From Isoptericola variabilis 225 (GTDB taxonomy: Bacteria; Actinomycetota; Actinomycetes; Actinomycetales; Cellulomonadaceae), in the NCBI RefSeq assembly GCF_000215105.1, contig NC_015588.1, positions 2,542,001 to 2,606,000 on the forward strand: 64,000 bases of DNA, in the 5' to 3' direction. Position 1 is the stretch's first letter. Every line of letters begins with the position of its first letter. The notes under the pieces are model-generated. The model was not told the origin of the DNA and searched no databases. It saw nothing but the letters and a program-made list of their open reading frames with translations. The position numbers and the translations under genes were made by a program. Positions 19,744 to 28,102 of the stretch are shown one piece after another.

Positions 19744-20289
19744 ATGGCGCACGCCGGCGCGCCGCCGACGTCGAGGCTTTCGTCCCACGGGATGCGTGTC
19801 GAGAAGCGGTGGGCGACGGTGAAGGAGTGCCGCCCGCACGGGACGAGCCAGGTCACGGTCCCGGACGTCACCGGCGAGATCATCGAGGGCGGCGAAGGCC
19901 AGTTCGTGGGTGAGCTCAGCAACTTGACCGCCGTGAACGACGGCGGCGTGCCGACCCTGACGGGCACCATCACGGACCTCGCCACCGGAGAGTCGCAGGA
20001 GTTCTCCGCACCGATCCAGGGGATGGACGCGAGCGACGCGTGCGACGTCCTCAACCTGGACCTGGGTCCCCTGCACCTCGATGTGCTGGGCCTCGTGGTC
20101 GACCTCGAGCCGGTCGTCCTCGACATCACCGCCGAGCGCGGTCCCGGCAACCTCCTCGGCAACCTGCTGTGCGCCGTCGCCGGCCTGTTCGACAACCTCG
20201 GCCATGGTGGCGGTAGCGGCGGCCTCGGCGGCGTCGTGAACGGCATCGTCAACATCCTGAACCGCCTCCTCTCCGGCCTGGGTCTCTGA
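19744..20289 (+). CDS. Secreted-type hypothetical protein without a recognisable signal peptide
   Basis: 181 residues. The conserved part (about 45-165) reads GQFVGELSNLTAVNDGG, GVPTLTGTITDLATGESQEF, LNLDLGPLHLDVLGLVVDLE and GPGNLLGNLLCAVAGLFD. That family is normally exported behind a signal peptide. Here the N-terminus (MAHAGAPPTSRLSSHG) has none, and the start is poorly supported, with no clear ribosome site. Either the true start is in a damaged upstream frame or the gene is N-terminally truncated. A strong terminator follows. Confidence 0.55.
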   Translation: MAHAGAPPTSRLSSHGMRVEKRWATVKECRPHGTSQVTVPDVTGEIIEGGEGQFVGELSNLTAVNDGGVPTLTGTITDLATGESQEFSAPIQGMDASDACDVLNLDLGPLHLDVLGLVVDLEPVVLDITAERGPGNLLGNLLCAVAGLFDNLGHGGGSGGLGGVVNGIVNILNRLLSGLGL

Positions 20290-20316
20290 CCACGGCCCAC
20301 GCCTCCCCCAGCACGA

Positions 20317-20345
20317 ACGCCCCCGGGACCACGTCCCGGGGGCGT
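20317..20345 (+). terminator. Terminator hairpin between the hypothetical gene and the antiporter remnant
   Basis: Perfect 13-bp arms ACGCCCCCGGGAC / GTCCCGGGGGCGT with a three-base loop, 27 bases after the stop codon. It lies between convergent genes. Confidence 0.8.
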
Positions 20346-20375
20346 CGTCATGTCCCGGCCGCAGGACGCCGAGCC

Positions 20376-21274
20376 TCACCGACCTGCCATGAGCACCTCG
20401 GCGGCCTGGTCCGCGAGCTCGGCGCCCGCCGCGCCGTAGAGGTGGAAGACGGCGTCGGCGCCCTGGCGGCGCAGCTCCTCGACGTCGTCGTCGTACCGCG
20501 CGATGGCGGCGACCCGGCCCTCGAAGCCCGCGGCCTGCAGCCGCGCGAGCGCGATGAGGTTGGCCTTGTGGAACGGCATCGCGAGGACCGCGACCTTGAC
20601 GTGGCCCGCGCGCCGCACGCGCGCCCAGAACTCGACGTCGGTCGCGTCGGCCCGCACGACGCGGAACCCGCGCTCCTCGAGCGCGGCGACGCGGGTCTGG
20701 TCGTGCTCGACGCCGACGACCGACAGCCCGTACTCGTCGCGCAGCCGCTCGTACGTCGTCGACCCGACCCGGCCGAGCCCGAGGACGAGCGCGTCGACGC
20801 GCCCGACGTCGCCGTGGCCGATGAGCACGCCGACGGCGATGCGCCCGTACAGCGACGTGGAGTCGGAGCGCTCGTCGAGCACCTTGACGACGAAGACGGT
20901 CGACGAGAACGACAGCGCGAACCCCACGACGGCGACCGAGGCGAACGGCCGGTCCGCCAGCAGCGCGAACCCGGCCACCGCCAGTACCCCGAGGAACCCC
21001 ACCGCGACGGCGGTCATGAGCACCATGTGGGCGGCCGTCGTCAGCCAGATCTCGCGCCGCGCGAGCGAGCGCACGTCGAGCTTGAGCCCGATCCCGAAGA
21101 GCAGCAGCGCGACGCCGAGGTCGGCGAGGGTGTCCAGCCCGTCGAGCTCGGGCGCGCCGAGCCCGCCCAGCGCGAAGCCGGCCGCGAGGAAGCCGACGAG
21201 CGGCGGCAGGCGCAGCAGCACCGCGAGCATGCCCGCGACGACCGCCGCCCCAGGTAGAGCGCGAAGACCTCCAT
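20376..21274 (-). pseudogene. Cation:proton antiporter (Kef/CPA2 type) with internal deletion and frameshift
   Basis: The start MEVFALYLG at 21274 follows GGGAGGGCGC. A single-base loss in the GGGGCGGCGG stretch (around 21246-21255) then moves the frame to AAVVAGMLAVLLRLPPLVGF. About six membrane helices of the exchanger domain follow up to SLYGRIAVGVLI. There the text jumps directly to a TrkA-N domain (DALVLGLGRVGSTTYERLRD ... AIARYDDDVEELRRQGADAV). The second half of the exchanger domain, about 200 residues in relatives, is absent. The NAD-binding GxGxxG is intact. A functional antiporter is not expected. Confidence 0.75.
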
Positions 21275-21376
21275 GCGCCCTCCCGTCCGCCGTGCCCTGG
21301 CCCGATGGTAGGGGCGCGCGCACGACGACGCGTGCCGGGACCGCATCCCGGGCGCACGGCCGGACGACCCCGGGGG

Positions 21377-22615
21377 TCAGGCCGCGGCGGCGACCTCGCC
21401 CGAGAGCGCGGGCGCGAGGTCGCCGACCGGTCCCACGGCGGTCTCCCCGAGCCCGAGCCACCCGGCGAGCAGACGCAGCTCGGCCGCGAGCCTGCCCGCA
21501 GTCGCCGGACCCGCGTGCGCCGTGGCGTGCGCGGCCTGCACACGCAGGACGCCGGCCCGGCGGTCGGCCTTGAGGTCGACGAACGCCGTGATCGCGTCGT
21601 CCTCGAGGAACGGGAGCACGTAGTAGCCGAGCACGCGCCGCGGCGCCGGGACGTAGATCTCGATCCGGTAGAAGACGTCGAACAGGGCCTCGAGCCGGCG
21701 GCGCTCCCACACGACCGGGTCGAACGGGCTCAGCAGCGCCTGACCGGTCGCGCGGCGCGGCAGCGCGGCGTCGCGGTGCCGGTAGGTGGGCTCGTCCCAG
21801 CCCTGCACGCGCACGGGGACGAGCGTGCCGTCGTCGACCAGGTCCGCCAGGGCCTGGCGCGCCGCCGGGCCCTTGAGCCGGAAGTAGTCGCGGAAGCAGC
21901 GCGGCGTCCCGACGCCGTGGGCGCGCGCGCCGTGCTCGAGCAGCGCGCGCACCGCGACGTCGTCGGGCACCGGTTCGGCGGCGCGCACGGCGGGCGGCAG
22001 GACGCGCTCGGGCAGGTCGTAGCAGCGCTCGAACGCCGCGTTGCGCCGCGCCGACATGACCTCGCCCGTGAAGAAGAGGTACTCGAGGCAACGCTTCGCG
22101 ACCGTCCAGTTCCAGCCCCACTCGTCGCGCGAGCGGGGCGTCGCCCGGCCGGCCGCCTCGAGCTCGTCGTGGATCTGGCTCGCGGTGAGCGGCCCGCGCT
22201 CGGCGATCATCTGCCGCACGTCCTCGAGCTCGGCCGAGTGGTCGAGCGGCGTGCCCCGGATGACGCCCCACGCCTCGGAGAGGTACGCGCGGCGCCGCCA
22301 CTCGAGCAGCGGGTACGTCTCGACCGGCACGAAGGACGCCACGTGCGCCCACGTCTCGACGAGGCGCCGGGGTGCCCGGCCCGACGCGCGGTCGAGGATG
22401 CCGACGTCGTACGGCCCGAGCCGCGAGTACAGCGGCAGCAGGTGCGCCCGCGCCAGCACGTTGACCGAGTCGATCTGCAGCAGGCCGAGACGCTGGACGG
22501 CCGCGAGCGCGCGGCGCGCCGACACCGGCCCGTCGGGCCGCGGACGGTGCACCTGCTGCGCCGCGAGCGCGACGCGGCGGGCCTGGGCGAGCGAGAGCGT
22601 CTCCACGTCCCGCAT
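21377..22615 (-). CDS. YcaQ/AlkX-family crosslink-repair DNA glycosylase (HTH_42)
   Basis: About 412 residues. Winged-helix glycosylase of the HTH_42 family, which in E. coli YcaQ unhooks interstrand crosslinks. The catalytic QxD motif is in LLQIDSVNVLARAHLLPLYS. WAHVASFVPVETYPLLEWRR and the C-terminal RIEIYVPAPRRVLGYYVLPF are also family-typical. I prefer the ATG at 22615 (MRDVETLSLAQARR) because relatives begin there; an in-frame ATG lies at 22636. The GAGGTAGCGC palindrome lies 26 bases upstream. Confidence 0.85.
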   Translation of the reverse strand: MRDVETLSLAQARRVALAAQQVHRPRPDGPVSARRALAAVQRLGLLQIDSVNVLARAHLLPLYSRLGPYDVGILDRASGRAPRRLVETWAHVASFVPVETYPLLEWRRRAYLSEAWGVIRGTPLDHSAELEDVRQMIAERGPLTASQIHDELEAAGRATPRSRDEWGWNWTVAKRCLEYLFFTGEVMSARRNAAFERCYDLPERVLPPAVRAAEPVPDDVAVRALLEHGARAHGVGTPRCFRDYFRLKGPAARQALADLVDDGTLVPVRVQGWDEPTYRHRDAALPRRATGQALLSPFDPVVWERRRLEALFDVFYRIEIYVPAPRRVLGYYVLPFLEDDAITAFVDLKADRRAGVLRVQAAHATAHAGPATAGRLAAELRLLAGWLGLGETAVGPVGDLAPALSGEVAAAA

Positions 22616-22640
22616 CCTGCCGCCCGCCACCGACATCGGC

Positions 22641-22694
22641 GAGGTAGCGCTCGGGCCGGCGAGGTAGCGCTCTCGCGCGCTACCTCGCCGGCCC
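22641..22694. repeat. GAGGTAGCGC repeat with perfect 18-bp inverted repeat
   Basis: Two direct copies of GGCGAGGTAGCGCTC lie 20 bp apart (22639 and 22659). The second forms the left arm of an inverted repeat (22653-22670) whose perfect 18-bp partner is at 22677-22694, with a six-base loop TCTCGC. It lies just downstream of hpf on the minus strand and so may terminate hpf transcription. It shares its core with 1691-1770. Confidence 0.85.
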
Positions 22695-22715
22695 GGGGCG
22701 CGACCTCGCGGTGCG

Positions 22716-23378
22716 TCAGGTGAGGTCGGAGACCGGTTCGGCGCCCTCGACCTTCGAGTCGAGCTCGATGACGCCGTAGGTCCATCCCTTGCGCCGGTAC
22801 ACGGCGGCCGGACGCGCGGACTCCTTGTCGATGAAGAGGAAGAAGTCGTGACCGACGAGCTCCATCTGCTCGACGGCGTCGTCGACCGTCATCGGCTCGG
22901 CGTGGTGGAGCTTCTGGCGGATGACGACGGGCGAGTCGCCGAGCTGGCGCTCGACGGCGTCGCCGGGCCGGTCGAGCGTGGCGGGCTCGGGCTGGGGCTC
23001 GGCCTGGGGCTCGGAGGCCTTGACCGCGTCGTACGGGCGGACGTCCACGGGGGTGAGGACACCGTTGTTCCTGCGGTGGTCCTTGCGCCGGTCCCGCGAG
23101 CGGCGCAGCCGCTCGGTCAGCTTGTCGAGCGCGATGTCGAGTGCCCCGAACCGGTCGTCCGCGGCCGCCTCGGCGCGGATCACGGGTCCCTTGGCCCGGA
23201 CCGTCAGCTCCACGCGCTCGCTCACTCCGGCGAGCCGCGGGTTGTTCTCGTGCGTGACCTCGACGTCCACGCGCCGCGCCGTGGGCGCCAGCTGCGAGAC
23301 CTTGGCGAGCTTGTCCTCCACGTGACGGCGGAACCGGTCCGCCACCTCCGTGTGCCTGCCGACGATGACGATCTCCAT
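22716..23378 (-). CDS. hpf: Ribosome hibernation promoting factor, long form
   Basis: 220 residues. An N-terminal S30AE domain (MEIVIVGRHTEVADRFRRHV ... ALDKLTERLRRSRDRRK) is followed by a Pro/Glu-rich linker. The C-terminal dimerisation domain (PMTVDDAVEQMELVGHDFFL ... VYRRKGWTYGVIELD) dimerises 70S ribosomes in long HPF proteins. GGAGCAACACG precedes the ATG at 23378. The order secA, hpf, comF, lpqB, mtrB, mtrA is conserved with Mycobacterium. Confidence 0.95.
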   Translation of the reverse strand: MEIVIVGRHTEVADRFRRHVEDKLAKVSQLAPTARRVDVEVTHENNPRLAGVSERVELTVRAKGPVIRAEAAADDRFGALDIALDKLTERLRRSRDRRKDHRRNNGVLTPVDVRPYDAVKASEPQAEPQPEPATLDRPGDAVERQLGDSPVVIRQKLHHAEPMTVDDAVEQMELVGHDFFLFIDKESARPAAVYRRKGWTYGVIELDSKVEGAEPVSDLT

Positions 23379-23522
23379 CGTGTTGCTCCACTTCGTCGTG
23401 GGGCCGCCCGTCGAGCGATCTGCGAGCGGCCCGGTCTGCTCCGTCTGTGCACCGCGTCCGGTGCCGGGGATGGGCACCACCTCCGCTCGCCGGGCCCGTC
23501 CTCTGCCCGCCCGTGGGGTCGG

Positions 23523-23553
23523 GGGGAGCGTCTCGCCGAGCGTTCGGCTCCCC
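23523..23553 (-). terminator. Weak hairpin downstream of the comF-like gene
   Basis: GGGGAGC (23523-23529) pairs with GCTCCCC (23547-23553), with further GC pairing possible between them. It starts 10 bases past the ComF stop on the minus strand. Confidence 0.35.
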
Positions 23554-23562
23554 GTCGGATCC

Positions 23563-24363
23563 TCAGGCTAACCCCACTCCCCCGGGTCGGTACACCGTTG
23601 CGGCAAGGTCGGTCGCATCGCGGGACGAACGGGTGCCCGGAGGCGGTGTCGCGGCCGCCACGAGGGCCCCGACGACGGCCGCACCGGCGGTCTCGAGCGC
23701 CCGTTCGGCCGCCGCCAGGGTCGCCCCGGTGGTGAGCACGTCGTCGACGAGCAGGCACACCGCGGGACCACGTCCGCCCGCGCGGAGCAGCGCCCGACGG
23801 CGCACCGCGACGGCCGCGGCGAGGTTGCGCCCGCGGGCGCGCGAGCCCAGGCCGACCTGGTCGCGCGCACCGCCCCGACGGCGCAGCACGGGCGCCACGG
23901 CGGCGGGCACACCGGCGTCGGACAGACCCCGCGCGACGGCCCGCGCGAGCACGCGCACGTGCTCGCGTCCGCGGGCCCGCCGCGCGGCGGCGCTCGACGG
24001 CGCGGGAACGACGAGCACGCCGCCCGGCGCCGCGGCGGCCACCCCTGGCGCGACGGCGGCGGCGGCCCGCCGCATCCCGGCCGCCAGGAGCCGGTCGAGG
24101 TCGACCCGCCCGCGGTCCTTCCACGCCACCACGAGGTCGCGCACCGGGCCGGCGTACGCGACGAGCGCCCACACGGGCAGCGGCGCGACGCCGTCGAGCC
24201 GGTCGAGCCGCGGCGCGCCGGCCTCCACGCGCCGGGGCGCGCCGTCGAGCAGCGCCGCGCACCGCGCGCAGCACGGGACGTCGGGCAGGCCGCAGCCCGC
24301 GCACGCCACGGGCACCACGAGCCGCGCGAGCTCGCGCGCCCAGCGCCTCCACGCCGACACCAT
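23563..24363 (-). CDS. ComF-family phosphoribosyltransferase-like protein
   Basis: 266 residues. An N-terminal zinc finger (CAGCGLPDVPCCARC) is followed by a phosphoribosyltransferase fold whose PRPP loop is CLLVDDVLTTGATLAAAERA. In competent bacteria ComFC assists uptake of single-stranded DNA; in actinobacteria the role is unproven. The ATG at 24363 has a GTG alternative one codon downstream. Twin palindromes separate it from lpqB. Confidence 0.87.
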   Translation of the reverse strand: MVSAWRRWARELARLVVPVACAGCGLPDVPCCARCAALLDGAPRRVEAGAPRLDRLDGVAPLPVWALVAYAGPVRDLVVAWKDRGRVDLDRLLAAGMRRAAAAVAPGVAAAAPGGVLVVPAPSSAAARRARGREHVRVLARAVARGLSDAGVPAAVAPVLRRRGGARDQVGLGSRARGRNLAAAVAVRRRALLRAGGRGPAVCLLVDDVLTTGATLAAAERALETAGAAVVGALVAAATPPPGTRSSRDATDLAATVYRPGGVGLA

Positions 24364-24428
24364 GCCGCCGACCGTGCCGCGGCCGGGCGGGACGCCGCAA
24401 CGCCCGCCCCGCCCCCTGTGGACAACCC

Positions 24429-24535
24429 GTGTCAGAAGGTTGGTGGGCTGGGGCCCACCACCTTTCTGACACGAGCAGGTCGCCCCTCGGCGTGTCAGAA
24501 GGCTGGTGGGCCAGAGCCCACCAGCCTTCTGACAC
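24429..24535. repeat. Two tandem 44-bp palindromes (TGTCAGAAGG type)
   Basis: Copy 1 has 20-bp arms at 24429-24448 and 24453-24472 with two mismatches. Copy 2 has perfect 20-bp arms at 24492-24511 and 24516-24535. Both begin GTGTCAGAAGG and end CTTTCTGACAC or CTTCTGACAC, and copy starts are 63 bp apart. They follow lpqB on the minus strand and can fold as terminators. Confidence 0.88.
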
Positions 24536-24545
24536 GAGTCGGGAG

Positions 24546-26258
24546 CTAGCCGGGGTACGCGACGAGCGCGACGTCCTCCTCGACGACCGACCACAGGGCG
24601 GACGTCTGCCGCGACAGCAGCGTGCCGTCGCCGTCGATCGCGAGCATCCCGCTCGACCCCACGACCGCGGTGACCGACCGCGGCTCGACGACGCCGGTGA
24701 GCGCGCGCGACAGGCCGCCCTGGCTCGAGAGCCCGCCGACGCCCGCGAGGAACACGCTCGGCACGCCGTCGGCGGACCCGACGAGCGCGAGCGTCGCGAC
24801 GTCCTGCCACACGGCCTGCGTGACGTCGTCGACGGGCCCGCCCACCTGGACCGGCTCGGACAGGCCGGTCGGCACGTTCTGCTGGTCGCGCACGATGCCG
24901 GCGACGTGGACCTGCGCCCCGCCGGGGCCCTGGCTCACGACGGCGAGGCGGGCACCCTCGGGCGACACGCTGATCGACTCGACCGTGCGCTCGGCCAGCC
25001 ACGGTGCGGGGACGTCGACCACGCGGGTCGACGCGAGCACGACCTTGAGCCGCGTGGCGTCGCCGCTCCACACGCCGCCGAAGCGGTCGGTCGACGGGGC
25101 GAGCAGGTCCCGCCCCTCGAGCAGCCGGACGGGCGCGTCGGCGCCGGTGACGCGCACGAGGCGGGCGCCGGCGTCGACGACCACCACGGGCGAGCCCCCG
25201 GGCCCGACCGCGAGCGCCGTGGGCTCCAGGCCGCCGAGGGCGGCGGGCTCGTCGAACGGCTGGAGGCGCCGCCCCGTGTACCGGTGGAGCTCCCCGTGCG
25301 CGTAGGCGACGGCCTCCCCGTCGGTGTGGGGCAGCGCGAGCTCGACCTCGCTCGGCACCGCGAGCGGCGCGGTGCCCTCGAACAGCGTGACGCTGCGCCC
25401 GTCCCCCTCGACGAGCGTCGCCTCGAGCTGCGCGACGACGAGGGCGCGCTCCTGCGCGGACGCCTCGCCGATCGGCGCGGTGAGCGGCACGTCGATCGTG
25501 CCGTCGTCGCCCACCGTGACCGCGTCGATGGCCAGGCCGGTGCCGCCGGGGATCACGGTCGTCGTGGAGTTGGCGAGCCACTCGGGAGGCCCGGCGAGGA
25601 TCTGCGCGGTGGCGTCGGTGCGCCACGTCTGGTGCGGGAACCAGCGCACGTCCGGCACCCACCACGCGAGGTCGGGCGTCGGGAAGTAGAGCCGCGTGAG
25701 GTGGAACGCCTGCGTGAAGAACGCGGCAGGGATGAGCAGGCCGTCCTCGAGCTGCGAGATGCGCCACTGGCCCTCGGTGTCGCGCGCGAGGGTGAACGTC
25801 GTCTCGACGGTCGAGGGCGTCGGCTGCTCGGTGTAGACGCCGTTCTCGTCGAGCGTCGCGACGACGGTGCCCTCGGCGTGCACGGTGGCCGCGGTCGCGT
25901 CCTCGGCCACGTCCTCGGCGGTGACCCGCGGGCTCTCCTGCAGCACCAGGACGCGCGCGTACCGGTCCCAGCCGGAGACCGCCTTCGGCGTGAGGTACTC
26001 CTGCGCGACGGCGTACGAGGTCGTCGAGCGCGGCCCGGCGATCGACGCCGTGAGGAAGCCCTGCACGATCTGGTCGGGCGTCGCGCCGGCGGCGGGGCCG
26101 ACGGGGATGTAGTCGACGTCGCGGCGCACCTCGATGTCGGCGGCGCCGTCGCGCACCTCGCCCGACGTCGGGATGCTGGCGCACCCCGCGACGAGGGCGA
26201 CGGCCGCGGCGGTCGCCGCGCCCGCGAGCGCCTGCAGGCTCCTGCGTCGCGCGGTCAT
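24546..26258 (-). CDS. lpqB: LpqB lipoprotein, partner of the MtrAB two-component system
   Basis: 570 residues. The lipobox AALVAGCASIPTSGEV marks lipid anchoring at a Cys near residue 26. A GerMN-like domain (VTAEDVAEDATAATVHAEGT and later) precedes a C-terminal beta-propeller-like region. LpqB interacts with the MtrB sensor. Its ATG overlaps the mtrB stop (ATGA), so the two are coupled. Confidence 0.93.
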   Translation of the reverse strand: MTARRRSLQALAGAATAAAVALVAGCASIPTSGEVRDGAADIEVRRDVDYIPVGPAAGATPDQIVQGFLTASIAGPRSTTSYAVAQEYLTPKAVSGWDRYARVLVLQESPRVTAEDVAEDATAATVHAEGTVVATLDENGVYTEQPTPSTVETTFTLARDTEGQWRISQLEDGLLIPAAFFTQAFHLTRLYFPTPDLAWWVPDVRWFPHQTWRTDATAQILAGPPEWLANSTTTVIPGGTGLAIDAVTVGDDGTIDVPLTAPIGEASAQERALVVAQLEATLVEGDGRSVTLFEGTAPLAVPSEVELALPHTDGEAVAYAHGELHRYTGRRLQPFDEPAALGGLEPTALAVGPGGSPVVVVDAGARLVRVTGADAPVRLLEGRDLLAPSTDRFGGVWSGDATRLKVVLASTRVVDVPAPWLAERTVESISVSPEGARLAVVSQGPGGAQVHVAGIVRDQQNVPTGLSEPVQVGGPVDDVTQAVWQDVATLALVGSADGVPSVFLAGVGGLSSQGGLSRALTGVVEPRSVTAVVGSSGMLAIDGDGTLLSRQTSALWSVVEEDVALVAYPG

Positions 26259-28102
26259 CGCGCCTCCACGTCGGTCGTGGCCCCGCTCGCGGGCCCGTGG
26301 CCCGCCGCGTGCGCGTCGGCGCCCGCGGCGTGCGCGTCGTCGCCGAGCGGGTGCACGTCGTCCTCGAGCGGGTGCGCGTCCAGGTCCGGGATCGCGGTCG
26401 GGGTCGGGCCCGTCGGCGGGTTGACGACGGGGATCTGCCCCGTCGGGTACTGCGTCATGCCGCGCGACGGCGGCACGAGCGCCAGCGGCGAGTCCTGGAG
26501 CTGGATCCCGGCGCGGCGCGGGAGCGTCAGGCGGAAGCTCGCACCCTCGCCCGGACGGCCCCACGCCTCGAGCCAGCCGCCGTGCAGGCGCGCGTCCTCG
26601 AGGGCGATCGACAGGCCCAGGCCCGTGCCTCCGGTGGTGCGGGCGCGCGCGGGGTCGGCGCGCCAGAACCGGTCGAAGACGTGCTCGGCCTCGACCGCCG
26701 TCATGCCGACCCCGTGGTCGCGCACGACGACCGCGACCGCCTTGGCGTCCGCGGCGACGGACACCTCGACCGGCTTGCCCTCGGCGTGCTCGATCGCGTT
26801 GACGACGAGGTTGCGCAGGATGCGCTCGACGCGCCGCGAGTCGACGTCGGCGGTCGGCGCCTCGGTGGGCAGGTCGACCGACAGGAACACCCCCCGGCGC
26901 TCGGCGAGCGGCGCCGTCGTGTCCGCGACGGCGGTGACGATCGAGCGCAGGTCGGTCTGCTCGACGTCGAGCACGGCGGCGCCCGCGTCGAAGCGGCTGA
27001 TCTCGAGCAGGTCGGACAGCAGCTCCTCGAACCGGTCGAGCTGGTTGTACAGCAGCTCGGCGGACCGCCGTGCGGCGGGGTCGAGCTCGTCGCGCGAGGC
27101 GTGGATGACCTCGCCCGCCATGCGCATGGTCGTCAGCGGGGTGCGCAGCTCGTGCGAGACGTCGGAGGTGAACCGGCGCTGCGCGGCGGACAGCGCCTCC
27201 ATGCGCACGATCTGGTCCTGCAGGTTGGTCGCCATCTCGTTGAACGTGCGCGCGAGCAGCGCCATCTCGTCCTCGCCGCGGCTGCCCGCCATGCGCTCGT
27301 CGAGGTGGCCGTCGGCCAGGCGGGCGGCGACCGTCGCGGCCCGCCGCACGGGCGTGACGGTCTGCCGGGTCACGGTCCAGGTGAGCGCGACGAGCGCGAC
27401 GAGCACCGCGACGTAGCCGATCGCGAGCGTGCGCTGGACGAACGACAGCGTCTCCTGCTCGGGCTGGAACGAGTAGAGCGCGTAGAGCTCGTACGCGCCC
27501 ACGGTCGGCACGTCCACCGTGGAGCCGACGACGACGCCCGGCTCGGGCACCTCGGACGACGTGAACTCGGCCGGGATGAGCACCGACTGCAGGACCTGGC
27601 CGTCGGACGCGACCGTGGCCTCGCGCAGCTCGGGCGTGATGAGCTCGCGCAGCGGCTGGCGCGTGACGACGTCGATGAGGCGGGACTGCTCGACGCTGCT
27701 GAGCAGGAAGAAGTCCTGCCCGCTCGAGGCCCCGGTGTCGAGCGTCTGGATCATGGTCGACAGCAGCAGCTGCAGCTCGTCCGACGACGTCGCGGGCGAC
27801 GACGAGAACGTCTGGCGGACCTGCTCGGTCATCGCGGCGTTCTCGCGCTCGACCTGCTCGAGGCGCTGCTCGAACAGCCCGTCGCGGATCGAGAACGACA
27901 GGTAGAGACCGAGCAGCACCACCGTGACGACGCCGAGCGCGAGCGCGGACGTGACGACGCGCAGCTGCATCGACGAGCGCCAGCGGTGGGCGAGCGCGCG
28001 CGCCCACGCGGCGAGACGGAGACGGGTGCGCGCGAGGCGCCGTCGGGCCCGCCCGACGACGACGCGTGCGCCGGCGGCGACGCCGCCGTCAGCGCGGGGC
28101 AC
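26255..28102 (-). CDS. mtrB: Sensor histidine kinase MtrB
   Basis: 615 residues. TM1 (VTSALALGVVTVVLLGLYLS, about 50-70), an extracytoplasmic sensor domain, TM2 (IGYVAVLVALVALTWTV), a HAMP linker, the H-box FTSDVSHELRTPLTTMRM and the ATPase boxes (NLVVNAIEHAEG, GVGMTAVEAEHVF, TGGTGLGLSI) appear in order. The last 60 residues carry a His/Asp-rich repetitive tail. It controls cell-wall and division genes through MtrA. The GTG at 28102 overlaps mtrA by 14 bases. Confidence 0.93.
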   Translation of the reverse strand: MPRADGGVAAGARVVVGRARRRLARTRLRLAAWARALAHRWRSSMQLRVVTSALALGVVTVVLLGLYLSFSIRDGLFEQRLEQVERENAAMTEQVRQTFSSSPATSSDELQLLLSTMIQTLDTGASSGQDFFLLSSVEQSRLIDVVTRQPLRELITPELREATVASDGQVLQSVLIPAEFTSSEVPEPGVVVGSTVDVPTVGAYELYALYSFQPEQETLSFVQRTLAIGYVAVLVALVALTWTVTRQTVTPVRRAATVAARLADGHLDERMAGSRGEDEMALLARTFNEMATNLQDQIVRMEALSAAQRRFTSDVSHELRTPLTTMRMAGEVIHASRDELDPAARRSAELLYNQLDRFEELLSDLLEISRFDAGAAVLDVEQTDLRSIVTAVADTTAPLAERRGVFLSVDLPTEAPTADVDSRRVERILRNLVVNAIEHAEGKPVEVSVAADAKAVAVVVRDHGVGMTAVEAEHVFDRFWRADPARARTTGGTGLGLSIALEDARLHGGWLEAWGRPGEGASFRLTLPRRAGIQLQDSPLALVPPSRGMTQYPTGQIPVVNPPTGPTPTAIPDLDAHPLEDDVHPLGDDAHAAGADAHAAGHGPASGATTDVEAR

